This document shows positions 1 to 6,740 of a stretch of 8,634 nucleotides of DNA, piece after piece; positions within the stretch are counted from its first letter, which is position 1, and each line of letters opens with the position of its first letter. This DNA is from Hyphomicrobiales bacterium. Lineage in GTDB: Bacteria; Pseudomonadota; Alphaproteobacteria; Rhizobiales; JAJFHB01. The translations under genes and the position numbers were made by a program. The stretch spans positions 1-8,634 of the forward strand of contig JAJFHB010000186.1 of the NCBI GenBank assembly GCA_021775795.1. Reading direction: 5' to 3'. The notes beneath the pieces are model-generated. The model made no database searches, was not told where the DNA came from, and was given only the letters and a program-made list of their open reading frames with translations.

Positions 1-46
1 GATGGGGTGAGTTCGTTAGTCTGGATGTTGAAAAAATTGCCGTTTA

Positions 47-68
47 ATCTGATCTCTATGGATCAGAT
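47..68 (-). terminator. Possible terminator after the cold-shock paralogue
   Basis: A perfect 8-bp inverted repeat, ATCTGATC at 47-54 and GATCAGAT at 61-68, encloses a 6-nt loop. It begins 7 bp beyond the stop codon of the 76-294 gene. Read on the minus strand, the stem is followed after about nine bases by a run of six T (plus-strand A run at about 31-36). The delayed T run and AT-rich stem make this a weak Rho-independent terminator. It could also be a mere 3' stabilising hairpin. Confidence 0.4.
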
Positions 69-75
69 CGCAAAC

Positions 76-294
76 TTAGCGGTTTGACCACGTCGCCCAG
101 AGGTCGACGGCGGTACGCTGTTGTGCGGCAAGGGTGAAGCCGATTGTCTGGCCTGGAGCAAGCTGCCCGAGGCGGGCCGCGTCAATAGCGGCGGGACGAA
201 CCGAGACGTCCGGACTGCCATCCTCGGGGCTGATCCAGCCCCTGCCAGTCTGGCAGTCGTAGCACCTAACGGTGCCGAATTTTGTTGTTTTCAA
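76..294 (-). CDS. Diverged cold-shock-domain protein (CspA-like), TTG start
   Basis: This is a 72-residue single-domain protein that aligns over its first 50 residues with the cold-shock protein encoded just upstream (384-596). Conserved landmarks are F-G-T-V at 6-9, G-x-G-W-I-x-P at 17-23, D-V-x-V at 29-32 and A-I at 36-37. The family folds as a five-stranded OB barrel that binds single-stranded RNA or DNA through aromatic residues in RNP1 and RNP2. Here those residues are mostly lost. RNP1 G-F-G-F-I reads G-R-G-W-I, RNP2 V-F-V-H reads V-S-V-R, and the K-F-F-N strand reads R-C-Y-D. Two cysteines (11, 14) are also unusual for the family. The start is TTG at 292-294, with only an AGAAG-like weak ribosome binding site in an A-rich leader; there is no ATG or GTG that would retain the first strand. 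The gene lies 89 bp downstream of its paralogue. The fold assignment is fairly secure; retained nucleic-acid binding is doubtful. Confidence 0.72.
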   Translation of the reverse strand: MKTTKFGTVRCYDCQTGRGWISPEDGSPDVSVRPAAIDAARLGQLAPGQTIGFTLAAQQRTAVDLWATWSNR

Positions 295-333
295 TTTGTC
301 TTCTTTTTCTGATTATCGTTTTTGTTGTCTGAT

Positions 334-370
334 GGCGGCGCCACCCGGATGTTCACCGGATGACGCCGCC
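334..370 (-). terminator. GC-rich stem-loop between the two cold-shock genes
   Basis: The arms GGCGGCG (334-340) and CGCCGCC (364-370) pair perfectly. A further imperfect inner stem includes CCGG at 345-348 with CCGG at 356-359. It lies 14 bp after the stop codon of the upstream cold-shock gene and 39 bp before the TTG start of the next. On the minus strand it is followed by an A-rich rather than U-rich stretch, so it is not a classical intrinsic terminator. It could be an attenuator, a processing or stability hairpin that sets the ratio of the two proteins, or a structure in the leader of the second gene. Confidence 0.45.
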
Positions 371-383
371 TTATCAAGTGGTT

Positions 384-596
384 CTATTCGGCCTGCAGGG
401 ATGTAGCCTGCTTGCCGCGACCGCGTGCATCGTCTTCAAGTTCGAAAGAGACTTTGTCCCCTTCGTCAATGCTGCCAATGCCTGATTTCTCAATGGCTGT
501 TGCATGAACGAATACGTCCTTGCCGCCATCATTGGGTGCAATGAAGCCGAAGCCTCGTGAATGATTGAAGAACTTTACTGTTCCACTTACTCGCAT
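384..596 (-). CDS. Cold-shock protein, CspA family
   Basis: This 70-residue protein is the usual size of a bacterial cold-shock protein: a single OB-fold domain that binds single-stranded RNA and DNA in the cytoplasm. Members typically act as RNA chaperones or antiterminators in cold, stationary phase or stress. The sequence keeps S-G-T-V-K-F-F-N (4-11), RNP1 G-F-G-F-I (15-19) and RNP2 V-F-V-H (28-31), so the aromatic binding surface is intact. The ATG at 594-596 is chosen over an in-frame start 10 codons further upstream. It is preceded at good spacing by AAAGGA, and it places the first beta strand at the very N-terminus as in the family. A long untranslated leader lies upstream and a diverged paralogue lies downstream. 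The family call is secure. Whether this gene is cold-induced cannot be told from the protein. Confidence 0.95.
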   Translation of the reverse strand: MRVSGTVKFFNHSRGFGFIAPNDGGKDVFVHATAIEKSGIGSIDEGDKVSFELEDDARGRGKQATSLQAE

Positions 597-956
597 GTCT
601 GGGTCCTTTCCCGTTACAATTCGCAAGTTGTCTTTGGACGATAGTTTCGCTTTTGCGCGGGTCTTCAGCGCAGTGCGAATTCACAGATTGTCGGGAAAAG
701 GTCGTTATGCCCCGTTCCATACGGGAGACTGCAAAAAACACAGTTCATCGGGGTATGCATGCTCTAGCCAACGTCTGAGGATGCGCTTTTTCCAAATATA
801 AACGCATCAGTCTTCCTTACATAGGAGACATTGCCAACAAGTGCAAGGTCACTGTGCTAATTGATTCGCAAGAGGACGGATGGCCATGTCGGACGTACCT
901 TTGTCGCTGTAGCCCACTCATTCTACATTCAAGGTGCCTGCTCTTGCTTTCTTCAA
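597..956 (-). promoter_or_regulatory. Non-coding region and probable 5' leader of the cold-shock gene
   Basis: This 360-bp gap between the acetyltransferase stop and the cold-shock start holds no convincing gene on either strand. Reading toward the cold-shock gene, it contains a promoter-like pair at 818-846 and an inverted repeat GATGCG/CGCATC at 780-785 and 803-808 around an AT-rich core. A short hairpin, CCCGT (711-715) with ACGGG (721-725), follows, and then the AAAGGA ribosome binding site just before 596. If transcription starts near 811, the leader would be about 215 nt. That fits the long, structured, thermosensitive leaders known for several csp mRNAs. I see no clear terminator for the upstream operon, so read-through into this gene is possible. 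Confidence 0.5.
818..846 (-). promoter_or_regulatory. Candidate sigma-70-type promoter for the cold-shock gene
   Basis: On the minus strand, (C)TTGCAC (complement of 841-846) and (C)TATGTA (complement of 818-823) are separated by exactly 17 bp. Each hexamer matches the canonical consensus at only three positions. The C-preceded forms, CTTGCA and CTATGT, look somewhat more like the CTTGAC/CTATAT pattern common in alphaproteobacteria. The predicted start near 811 would give a leader of about 215 nt. The call rests on pattern alone. Confidence 0.3.
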
Positions 957-1706
957 TCAAGGACGGCGTGTGCTCGGAAGACGGCTCTGCATGGCCTTGC
1001 CCAATGAATTCAAAGGTGCTCCGCCCGCGTCGAAATTTGTGGCATCGAGCCAGTCCTTGATCTTTCCCCTCACTTCTGGCCATTCATCATCAAGGATGGA
1101 ATACCAGGCAGTGTCACGATTTTTCCCCTTGAATATCAAGTGGTTATAGAAAATCCCTTCGAATCTGAATCCAAGACGCCGCGCCGCTGATCTGGATTTT
1201 TCGTTGAGAGAGTTACAGCGCCATTGCATGCGTCGATAGGCAAGGTCACCCATCGCATAACAAAGCATGAGGTAGAGCGCCTCGGTGGCAGCGCGGCTGC
1301 GCTGCAGATCAGGAGCGAACCAGATATGGCCAATTTCGATGACACCGTTTTGCGGGTTGATGTCAAGAAACGAGGCCTGGCCGCGCGCTTTGCCGGTGCC
1401 ATTGTCGATGATGGTGTAGAAGATCGTGTCAAAGCTGGAGGATTGCTGTCGCAGTGTTGCGGTGTATTCCTCAACGCTGGCCCAGGGCCCATAGGCCAGA
1501 TAATCCCAAATACGCAACCCTTCCTCGGTCGTGTGCGACGCCTCATACAACCCCGTTGCATGACGCAAGGCATCCTGTGGTTCAAGCGTCACCAACTCAC
1601 CCACCAATGGCATGCGTGCTGGAACCCGTGCGGATGGAAGGGTAACGACCGCCTCACCCGACAGCGGGCGTGGATGAGCTTGTTCAAGCATCTCCAGAGC
1701 AGACAT
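957..1706 (-). CDS. GNAT-family N-acetyltransferase, RimJ/RimL type
   Basis: This 249-residue protein should transfer an acetyl group from acetyl-CoA to an amine, in the cytoplasm. Its acceptor is unknown; the RimJ/RimL group includes N-terminal protein acetylases and small-molecule detoxifying enzymes. The GNAT core spans roughly 33-205. A beta-strand segment G-H-I-W-F-A-P (126-132) leads into the acetyl-CoA pyrophosphate loop region L-Q-R-S-R-A-A-T-E-A (134-143). The hallmark N-S-L-N-E-K-S-R-S-A-A-R-R-L-G-F motif follows at about 165-180, then F-E-G. About 30 N-terminal and 40 C-terminal residues extend beyond the core. The pyrophosphate loop lacks the usual second glycine (R-S-R-A-A instead of R-x-x-G-x-A), as in many RimL-like proteins. 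The ATG is preceded by GAGG at a 5-nt spacing. It is the last gene of a three-gene cluster, 33 nt after the flavin-binding gene. Confidence 0.9.
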   Translation of the reverse strand: MSALEMLEQAHPRPLSGEAVVTLPSARVPARMPLVGELVTLEPQDALRHATGLYEASHTTEEGLRIWDYLAYGPWASVEEYTATLRQQSSSFDTIFYTIIDNGTGKARGQASFLDINPQNGVIEIGHIWFAPDLQRSRAATEALYLMLCYAMGDLAYRRMQWRCNSLNEKSRSAARRLGFRFEGIFYNHLIFKGKNRDTAWYSILDDEWPEVRGKIKDWLDATNFDAGGAPLNSLGKAMQSRLPSTRRP

Positions 1707-1739
1707 TTCTACCTCTGCGTCAATTGTTGAAGAGCAACG

Positions 1740-2186
1740 CTAAAGTGCATTCAATTTTGCGAGATTTGCCTGTTTCAACTGATCTTCCGTGAAATCCAGA
1801 TCATAGGCCGGAGAGAGTATGAGCTCCGCGGCGCTGACAGATATGCTCACGAAGTCCGACATGTGCGGGACATACTGCGCCCAGATCGCGTCAAACGCTG
1901 ACACCATTTCAGGGCCCGCATCAACCTTTCGAATAATCTCGGCAGTGCCCGTTACCCGCACCGCCTTTCGCGTCAGCACATCAATGAAACAGACTTCAAC
2001 TGATGGCCGTTTGCGCAGATTGGAAAGCGTGCCTGGCGATCGAATGTTACCAAATGCGATGTGCCCGTCGTCCACCACAACAAATGTTGCTTTAGGCGAG
2101 ACAGACGGTGAGCCATCGTCATTGATGCTCGCGACCATCCCAGCGGTGTGATCGGTAATGAGCTTCTTCATTTCTGCATTGAGCAT
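1740..2186 (-). CDS. PNPOx-like FMN-binding split-barrel protein
   Basis: This 148-residue protein belongs to the pyridoxamine 5'-phosphate oxidase-like superfamily. These are small dimeric beta-barrels that bind FMN (sometimes F420 or heme) at the dimer interface and act in flavin-dependent redox reactions. Visible family features are the strand M-V-A-S-I-N-D-D-G-S-P (17-27), the following S-P-K-A-T-F-V-V (30-37), and the phosphate-binding segment G-N-I-R-S-P-G-T-L-S-N-L (46-57). The barrel strand V-E-V-C-F-I-D (63-69) and R-V-T-G-T-A-E (77-83) complete the pattern. It is shorter than true PdxH and lacks that enzyme's C-terminal extension, so it should not be called pdxH. The ATG is supported by GAGGA 8 nt upstream. 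It begins 21 nt after the molybdopterin oxidoreductase gene, making co-transcription likely. A role as redox partner of that enzyme is plausible but unproven. Confidence 0.88.
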   Translation of the reverse strand: MLNAEMKKLITDHTAGMVASINDDGSPSVSPKATFVVVDDGHIAFGNIRSPGTLSNLRKRPSVEVCFIDVLTRKAVRVTGTAEIIRKVDAGPEMVSAFDAIWAQYVPHMSDFVSISVSAAELILSPAYDLDFTEDQLKQANLAKLNAL

Positions 2187-2207
2187 GGAGCAATTCCTCG
2201 TAGAGCG

Positions 2208-4268
2208 TCAGGCGCCCAGGGATGTCGGGCGGACATCCACGAACGTCTCGTTGTAACAAGCACCGCGTTCAATGTCGGTGCGAAGCTCGGAAGGGATCAG
2301 GGCATTGACCGTCCGGCCCGTCTCACTTGTTCGGAGCCAGGTACCCTTTGGTGAATAGAGAACCCCTGGCCTGACGGCATCCGTTACCACCGCTTCCAGA
2401 ACAACTTCGCCCTGAGCATTCCAGACAGAAAGCAAATCACCGTTCGAAATGCTCTTTGCTTCAGCATCCGACGGATTTATCTCGACAACCTCATGACCCT
2501 GGGAGGCCTCGCATCCACCAAAGGTGGCATTTGTGCGCTTCGATGAGGACGGAGAAATAATGACAAAGGGCAAAGATCGTGGAACCGGCTCAAATCGCGG
2601 CACGCCATAACCGTACTTTGCTTCAAGGTCTTCCGAGAACAGTTCAATCTTTCCGCTTGCGGTAGCCGGTTCGACCGTGTCGCACATGATCGGCTCCGCC
2701 CCCTCTATGGAGGTCATGAACAAAGCGCCGTTTGTGGGCACACTGCTTGGTGCAAAGCCCTGCATTCGCGGATCGTCACCATCAAACGCTGCATCCATGA
2801 GTTCATGATCGCTATCTTTGAAGATCGGATCATCAAAGCCAAAGCGTGCCGCCAGACGGCGAAAGATTTCCGTATTCGGCAGACTTTCTCCGACACACGG
2901 AATGACCGGTTCCGCGCGCTGCACGTAATTCTGGCCATAGGCGCCATAGATGTCTGCATACTCAAAATGACTGGCTGCGGGCAGAATCACATCCGCGTAA
3001 TACATGCTGTCGGTCATCACCACATCAGAACCGACAATGAAGAGATCGTCGCGTTCCAGCGCCGCGATCATCATCTCCTGATTGGGGTGGGTGGCGATGG
3101 GATTGTGATTGTAGATCATTACCGCCTTCACCGGCGTCTCGAGCGTATCGTCGAGAATTTTTTCGGCCACATCGACAATGTTGAATGTACGCGTACCCTC
3201 GGGTGCAAGATCGGGCCGCTGCAGTTTTGCACTCGTTTTGGGTGACGCGAGCCCTGACTTGGCGATGACCCCGGCACCTTTGCGACCATGATTGCCGGTG
3301 AGGCTCTGCAGGGCCATTGCCGCGCGCAGGCCAGAACCGCCGCTGCGGCCACGTTCAATACCATTGCCAAGCGAAACCGCCACACAACTCGAAGAGCAAT
3401 ATAGATCAGCAAAGGCGCCAAACTCGTCGGCGCTCAAGCCGCAAATGCTCTGAACATCCTCTACCCCGTATTGGCGCGCCTGATCCATGTAGGCGTCAAA
3501 TCCCACTGTCCACTTTCCGATAAATTCGAGATCAAGTTTGCCGCGCCGCTCAAGCTCTGCGGCCATTGCCATCGCCAGAACAACATCCGCACCGGGCTGT
3601 ATCTGCAGAAACAAATCGCATTGCTCAGCAACTTTGATGCGTTTGGGATCGATGATCACGGCTTTACCGCCATTGTCCCGCACTTCCTTGATGACCCGCA
3701 TCAAATGCAAGTTCGAGACGGTGACATTGTTGCCCCAAACGACGATCAGGTCCGCGTGCCGGCCCTGTGCTGGAGGCATACCGGGCGATGCGCCAAACAG
3801 GCTTGTGTAGGCAGTGCCCCGAACGGCACCGCAAAGCGGCCCGCGGTCCAGCATTGTGGCGCCCAGCTTGTGGAAGAAACGACGGTCCATGGAACCGCCT
3901 GCAAGTTCGCCATGCGGCCCTGCGTAATTGAAAGGCATTACAGATTGTGGCCCGTGAGAGGCGATCGCCTGGCTGAAGCCCTTATGCACAAGATCAAGGG
4001 CTTCGTCCCACGATACAGGTTCGAAGGCTCCATCGCCCCGCTTCCCGACCCGTTTCAAAGGCCTTGTCAGCCGTTCCGTTCCATGAACGAATTCGGGGTA
4101 ATGCCGCGAAACCTTGTTGCAGATGACCCCATCCGTATAGGGATTTGCCTTGGAGCCCCGGACTTCAATCAGTTGATCGTCAACCACGGTTGCAGACAAA
4201 CTGCAGGTATCCGGACAATCAAGCGGGCAAACACTGGGACGAACGTCCGACGAACCGGTTTCGATCAT
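2208..4268 (-). CDS. Molybdopterin oxidoreductase with [4Fe-4S] cluster (DMSO-reductase family)
   Basis: This 686-residue enzyme should carry a bis-molybdopterin guanine dinucleotide cofactor and one [4Fe-4S] cluster. The N-terminal cluster motif is C14-x3-C18-x3-C22-x27-C50, within C-P-L-D-C-P-D-T-C. The catalytic molybdopterin domain covers roughly 65-450. C146 in G-P-L-C-G is the likely molybdenum ligand. Cofactor-binding segments include L-I-V-V-W-G-N-N (174-181) and V-I-I-D-P-K-R. The dinucleotide-binding domain spans about 567-686, with R-T-N-A-T-F-G-G and N-x-S-D-A-E. There is no Tat signal or membrane segment, so it acts in the cytoplasm. No Fe-S electron-transfer or membrane-anchor subunit gene is adjacent. 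The ATG is preceded by GAGG 10 nt upstream. It opens a cluster with an FMN-binding protein and an acetyltransferase. The family is certain, but the substrate is unknown: calling it a formate dehydrogenase, nitrate reductase or biotin sulfoxide reductase would be over-annotation. Confidence 0.95.
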   Translation of the reverse strand: MIETGSSDVRPSVCPLDCPDTCSLSATVVDDQLIEVRGSKANPYTDGVICNKVSRHYPEFVHGTERLTRPLKRVGKRGDGAFEPVSWDEALDLVHKGFSQAIASHGPQSVMPFNYAGPHGELAGGSMDRRFFHKLGATMLDRGPLCGAVRGTAYTSLFGASPGMPPAQGRHADLIVVWGNNVTVSNLHLMRVIKEVRDNGGKAVIIDPKRIKVAEQCDLFLQIQPGADVVLAMAMAAELERRGKLDLEFIGKWTVGFDAYMDQARQYGVEDVQSICGLSADEFGAFADLYCSSSCVAVSLGNGIERGRSGGSGLRAAMALQSLTGNHGRKGAGVIAKSGLASPKTSAKLQRPDLAPEGTRTFNIVDVAEKILDDTLETPVKAVMIYNHNPIATHPNQEMMIAALERDDLFIVGSDVVMTDSMYYADVILPAASHFEYADIYGAYGQNYVQRAEPVIPCVGESLPNTEIFRRLAARFGFDDPIFKDSDHELMDAAFDGDDPRMQGFAPSSVPTNGALFMTSIEGAEPIMCDTVEPATASGKIELFSEDLEAKYGYGVPRFEPVPRSLPFVIISPSSSKRTNATFGGCEASQGHEVVEINPSDAEAKSISNGDLLSVWNAQGEVVLEAVVTDAVRPGVLYSPKGTWLRTSETGRTVNALIPSELRTDIERGACYNETFVDVRPTSLGA

Positions 4269-4292
4269 TGTGACAATACCTCATGCATAGTG

Positions 4293-4354
4293 GCCACCTG
4301 CATTGAGGCGGCTTTTGGCGACCCTTAAGGCCGCTATCAGGTGGCAGGATAGCG
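4293..4354 (-). promoter_or_regulatory. Leader with competing inverted repeats upstream of the oxidoreductase operon
   Basis: Three inverted repeats share bases. A pairs CGCTATC (4332-4338) with GATAGCG (4348-4354), loop of 9. B pairs GCCACCTG (4293-4300) with CAGGTGGC (4338-4345). C pairs GCGGC (4308-4312) with GCCGC (4330-4334) and nests inside B. A uses bases needed by both B and C, so A and B+C are mutually exclusive. The proximal arm of B ends about 10 nt before the GAGG ribosome binding site (4279-4282). The arrangement resembles a two-state leader or overlapping operators, but the transcription start is not known. Confidence 0.35.
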
Positions 4355-4407
4355 TCTATTGGCTGCTTGGAAATGACCAATATCAACAAAATCTAAAGGA
4401 CCACTTT

Positions 4408-4427
4408 TGCGGCAGGAGAAAGCCGCA
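4408..4427. repeat. Short GC-rich inverted repeat between kinase and oxidoreductase genes
   Basis: TGCGGC (4408-4413) and GCCGCA (4422-4427) form a perfect 6-bp stem with an 8-nt loop. Neither strand has a T run directly after the stem, so it is not a standard terminator. It could still help end the kinase transcript or serve as a protein site upstream of the oxidoreductase operon. Confidence 0.35.
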
Positions 4428-4480
4428 GGGATGTCCGTACAAATTGTAAGGAGAATAGTGGTTGAAGCGACGGCGCCAGT

Positions 4481-4511
4481 TCTAGAGCGCTTCACGTTGG
4501 TATGCTCTAGA
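4481..4511. repeat. Palindrome overlapping the kinase stop codon (rhizobial intergenic-element-like)
   Basis: TCTAGAGC (4481-4488) and GCTCTAGA (4504-4511) are perfect 8-bp arms around a 15-nt spacer containing GCTTCACGTTGG. The right arm overlaps the TAG stop of the histidine kinase (4507-4509). From memory, TCTAGAGC-ended palindromes containing GCTTCACGTT recur as dispersed intergenic elements in rhizobial genomes, so this may be a decayed copy. It could also act as a bidirectional 3' hairpin. No second copy is present in this window. Confidence 0.45.
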
Positions 4512-6726
4512 CGGCCTTCAATTGAGGAACTCGCCGCTGCATCTTCTCTGCGGCGCCATGCAAGGCGTTTATCAGACTGGCTGCGGTGATTGGCTTTGCC
4601 AGGTATTCATCAAAACCTGCTGCCATGGCTTCCTTTTTGGACGCCTCGGTGACGTCCGCGGTGACGCCGATTACCGGCACTTCTGCAGCCGGTCCGCCCA
4701 ACTGGCGAATTCTCGCCGTTGCCTCTATGCCGTTCATTCCAGGCATTCGAATATCCATGAGCACGACATCATAACCGCCGCGCGCAGCCATCTCCACAGC
4801 CTCAGCGCCATCGTTGGCAATTTCAACATCGTGCCCGGTGTTCTGCAGCATACGTGAAAACAAGAACTGGTTGGTTGTGTTGTCGTCAACGAGCAGGACC
4901 TTGTAGCTCGCGCCTTCAGTTGCTTCGGGCACCTTGGAAACAGTTGGCTCTGCTGGCGAACAACTGTCTGAAACAGGCATTGGTACAGCGAACCAGAAGC
5001 GGCTGCCCCTGTTCTCCTCACTCTCCACACCAATGTCGCCGTTCATCAGCTCCACAAGCTTCTTGCAGATTGAAAGCCCCAGGCCACTGCCACCATACTT
5101 ACGCGACGTGGAGCTTTCTGCCTGCACAAATGGAGCAAACAGCTTGCTGCGGGCATCAGATGAAAGCCCGATGCCGCTGTCGCTGACTTCAAACCGCAAT
5201 CGGGTATTGGATTGGCCATGAGGTTCAACCGCCAGCGAAACTTCGACAGTACCGTTTTCGGTGAATTTGATGGCGTTATCGATCAGGTTTGACAGGATCT
5301 GCCGGATTTTTGTCGGATCACCTCTAACCTGATCCGGCAGTTCCGCATCAATCCGGCATTCGATCTCAAGCCCATTCGTTTCCGCCTTCGCCTTGTGTAT
5401 GGCAACGACACTGCGAAGCAGATCAGCAATGTCGTATGGGACGTTTTCGATCTCCAGGCGCCCGGACTCAAGACGTGAGCTGTCGAGAATATTATTCAGG
5501 AGATCCAGCAACCCGTTGGCAGACTCTTTAGCTATGTCGCCAAGTTTTTGCTGGTCCTCATTCAGTGGCGTCTTCGAGAGAAGTTCCATCGTGCCGATGA
5601 CACCATTCATGGGTGTGCGAATTTCGTGACTGATTGTGGCCAGGAATTCTGACTTCGCGCGGTAAGCCGCGCGGGCCTCGTCGCGGGCTCCCACAAGCTG
5701 GTCGGTCAGCTCCTCAAGCTTGCGATGGGCGTGATTCAACTCCCGCAGTCGTTGCTCAAGGGCAACGCGTTCCTGTCGCAATGCGTTCTCTGCAGCGTCG
5801 CGAGCCTGTCGGTCGCGGACATGTTCGGTTACGTTCGTTGCAGCGCCGCGATACCCCTTGAACGTGCCATCATCGGAGAACAGAGGTATTCCGCTTATCC
5901 GAACCCAGGCAGTTTCGCCGTTTGCGCGCTTTACGGAATATTCGAATTCGCGAAAGGGCCGCCGCGCCTCCAGGTCGCCCAAATGCGCCTGCCAGTCGGC
6001 ATTGTGAGGGTCCGAGATATCAAGATCTGTGCGGCGGCGCCCCAGGATCTTGTCCCGGGGCACACCCAACTCGTGCTCGATCTGTTCTGAAAGCTCTGTC
6101 CATCGAAGATCCGCGTCCGTTTCCCAGAACCAGTCGGAGGCGGACTCAGCGTAAGTCTGGAAACGCTCACGGCTGTCTGTAAGCTCTGCGGCCTGTTCCT
6201 TTTGAACGGTGATGTCCGCGCGCGTTCCGACAGACCAGCCGTTTGGAAGCCGCGCACTGTTCACCCGGAGCCAACGGCCGTTCAACAATTGTTGCTCAAA
6301 CGGCCCGGAGTGCTCTTCAAACCGTTTGAGCCGCTCGGCCAGCCATGGTTCCAGCTCTTCCGGGTCAGTAATGCCGAGACAGTGGGTCGCTGTATCGCGG
6401 GCAATCTGCTCGATTGAAATGCCTGTTTTCCAGGTTTCACCGATTGGAGCATAGAGCTTGCGGTATGGCGTATTGCAATAGACCATGCGCGATTGGCCAT
6501 CAAAAATCACCAGGCCTTCTGCCATCGCTTCGACAGCATCAAGGAGAACATCCTGCGAAGATAAGCAGGTGTCCGACGCGCTGCCTGCGTCAGAAGATAG
6601 TTGGCCTGCTGAGCCCTTTGCGTCAGGTGGGAGCATAGGTCTTCTGCAAACTCCAAGTTCGCTCATCGCGCGTGCCATAACGCACAGGAATTCCGCGCGC
6701 GAAATGGCTACGTCATGTTCAAACAC
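4507..6726 (-). CDS. Soluble PAS-PAS hybrid sensor histidine kinase
   Basis: This 739-residue protein senses an unknown cue, autophosphorylates on histidine and passes phosphate to its own receiver domain. An N-terminal PAS-like domain covers about 60-172. A second PAS domain with a PAC-like C-terminal segment covers about 188-302. A charged coiled-coil linker follows (303-355). The HisKA domain has the H-box S-H-E-I-R-T-P with H367. The ATPase domain shows N484 (N box), D516-x-G518 (G1), F-A-P-F (530-533) and G-G-S-G-L-G-L (545-551). The receiver domain (about 608-725) has D614, D615, phospho-acceptor D658, T689 and K711, all intact. No transmembrane segment or signal peptide is seen, so it is cytoplasmic. 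No Hpt or separate response regulator is adjacent, so phosphorelay partners must lie elsewhere. The start is uncertain: the GTG at 6726 lacks a good ribosome binding site, and ATG codons at 6678, 6666 and 6636 are alternatives that leave all domains intact. Confidence 0.95.
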   Translation of the reverse strand: MFEHDVAISRAEFLCVMARAMSELGVCRRPMLPPDAKGSAGQLSSDAGSASDTCLSSQDVLLDAVEAMAEGLVIFDGQSRMVYCNTPYRKLYAPIGETWKTGISIEQIARDTATHCLGITDPEELEPWLAERLKRFEEHSGPFEQQLLNGRWLRVNSARLPNGWSVGTRADITVQKEQAAELTDSRERFQTYAESASDWFWETDADLRWTELSEQIEHELGVPRDKILGRRRTDLDISDPHNADWQAHLGDLEARRPFREFEYSVKRANGETAWVRISGIPLFSDDGTFKGYRGAATNVTEHVRDRQARDAAENALRQERVALEQRLRELNHAHRKLEELTDQLVGARDEARAAYRAKSEFLATISHEIRTPMNGVIGTMELLSKTPLNEDQQKLGDIAKESANGLLDLLNNILDSSRLESGRLEIENVPYDIADLLRSVVAIHKAKAETNGLEIECRIDAELPDQVRGDPTKIRQILSNLIDNAIKFTENGTVEVSLAVEPHGQSNTRLRFEVSDSGIGLSSDARSKLFAPFVQAESSTSRKYGGSGLGLSICKKLVELMNGDIGVESEENRGSRFWFAVPMPVSDSCSPAEPTVSKVPEATEGASYKVLLVDDNTTNQFLFSRMLQNTGHDVEIANDGAEAVEMAARGGYDVVLMDIRMPGMNGIEATARIRQLGGPAAEVPVIGVTADVTEASKKEAMAAGFDEYLAKPITAASLINALHGAAEKMQRRVPQLKAV

Positions 6727-6740
6727 AGAGTAGAGTTTCC

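Noticed and set aside
1224..1730. Plus-strand open frame of 168 codons opposite the acetyltransferase
   Set aside because: It overlaps a well-supported minus-strand gene and the predicted protein has no recognisable features.
1740..2186. Naming the flavin-binding protein pdxH
   Set aside because: It is too short and lacks the C-terminal region of true pyridoxamine-phosphate oxidases.
2208..4268. Calling this gene formate dehydrogenase, nitrate reductase or biotin sulfoxide reductase
   Set aside because: The family is clear, but no substrate-specific motif or subunit gene is present, so a specific name would be a guess.
3471..4328. Long plus-strand open frame (285 codons) opposite the molybdopterin oxidoreductase
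   Set aside because: It is an antisense shadow of a certain gene. Its translation shows no family motif.
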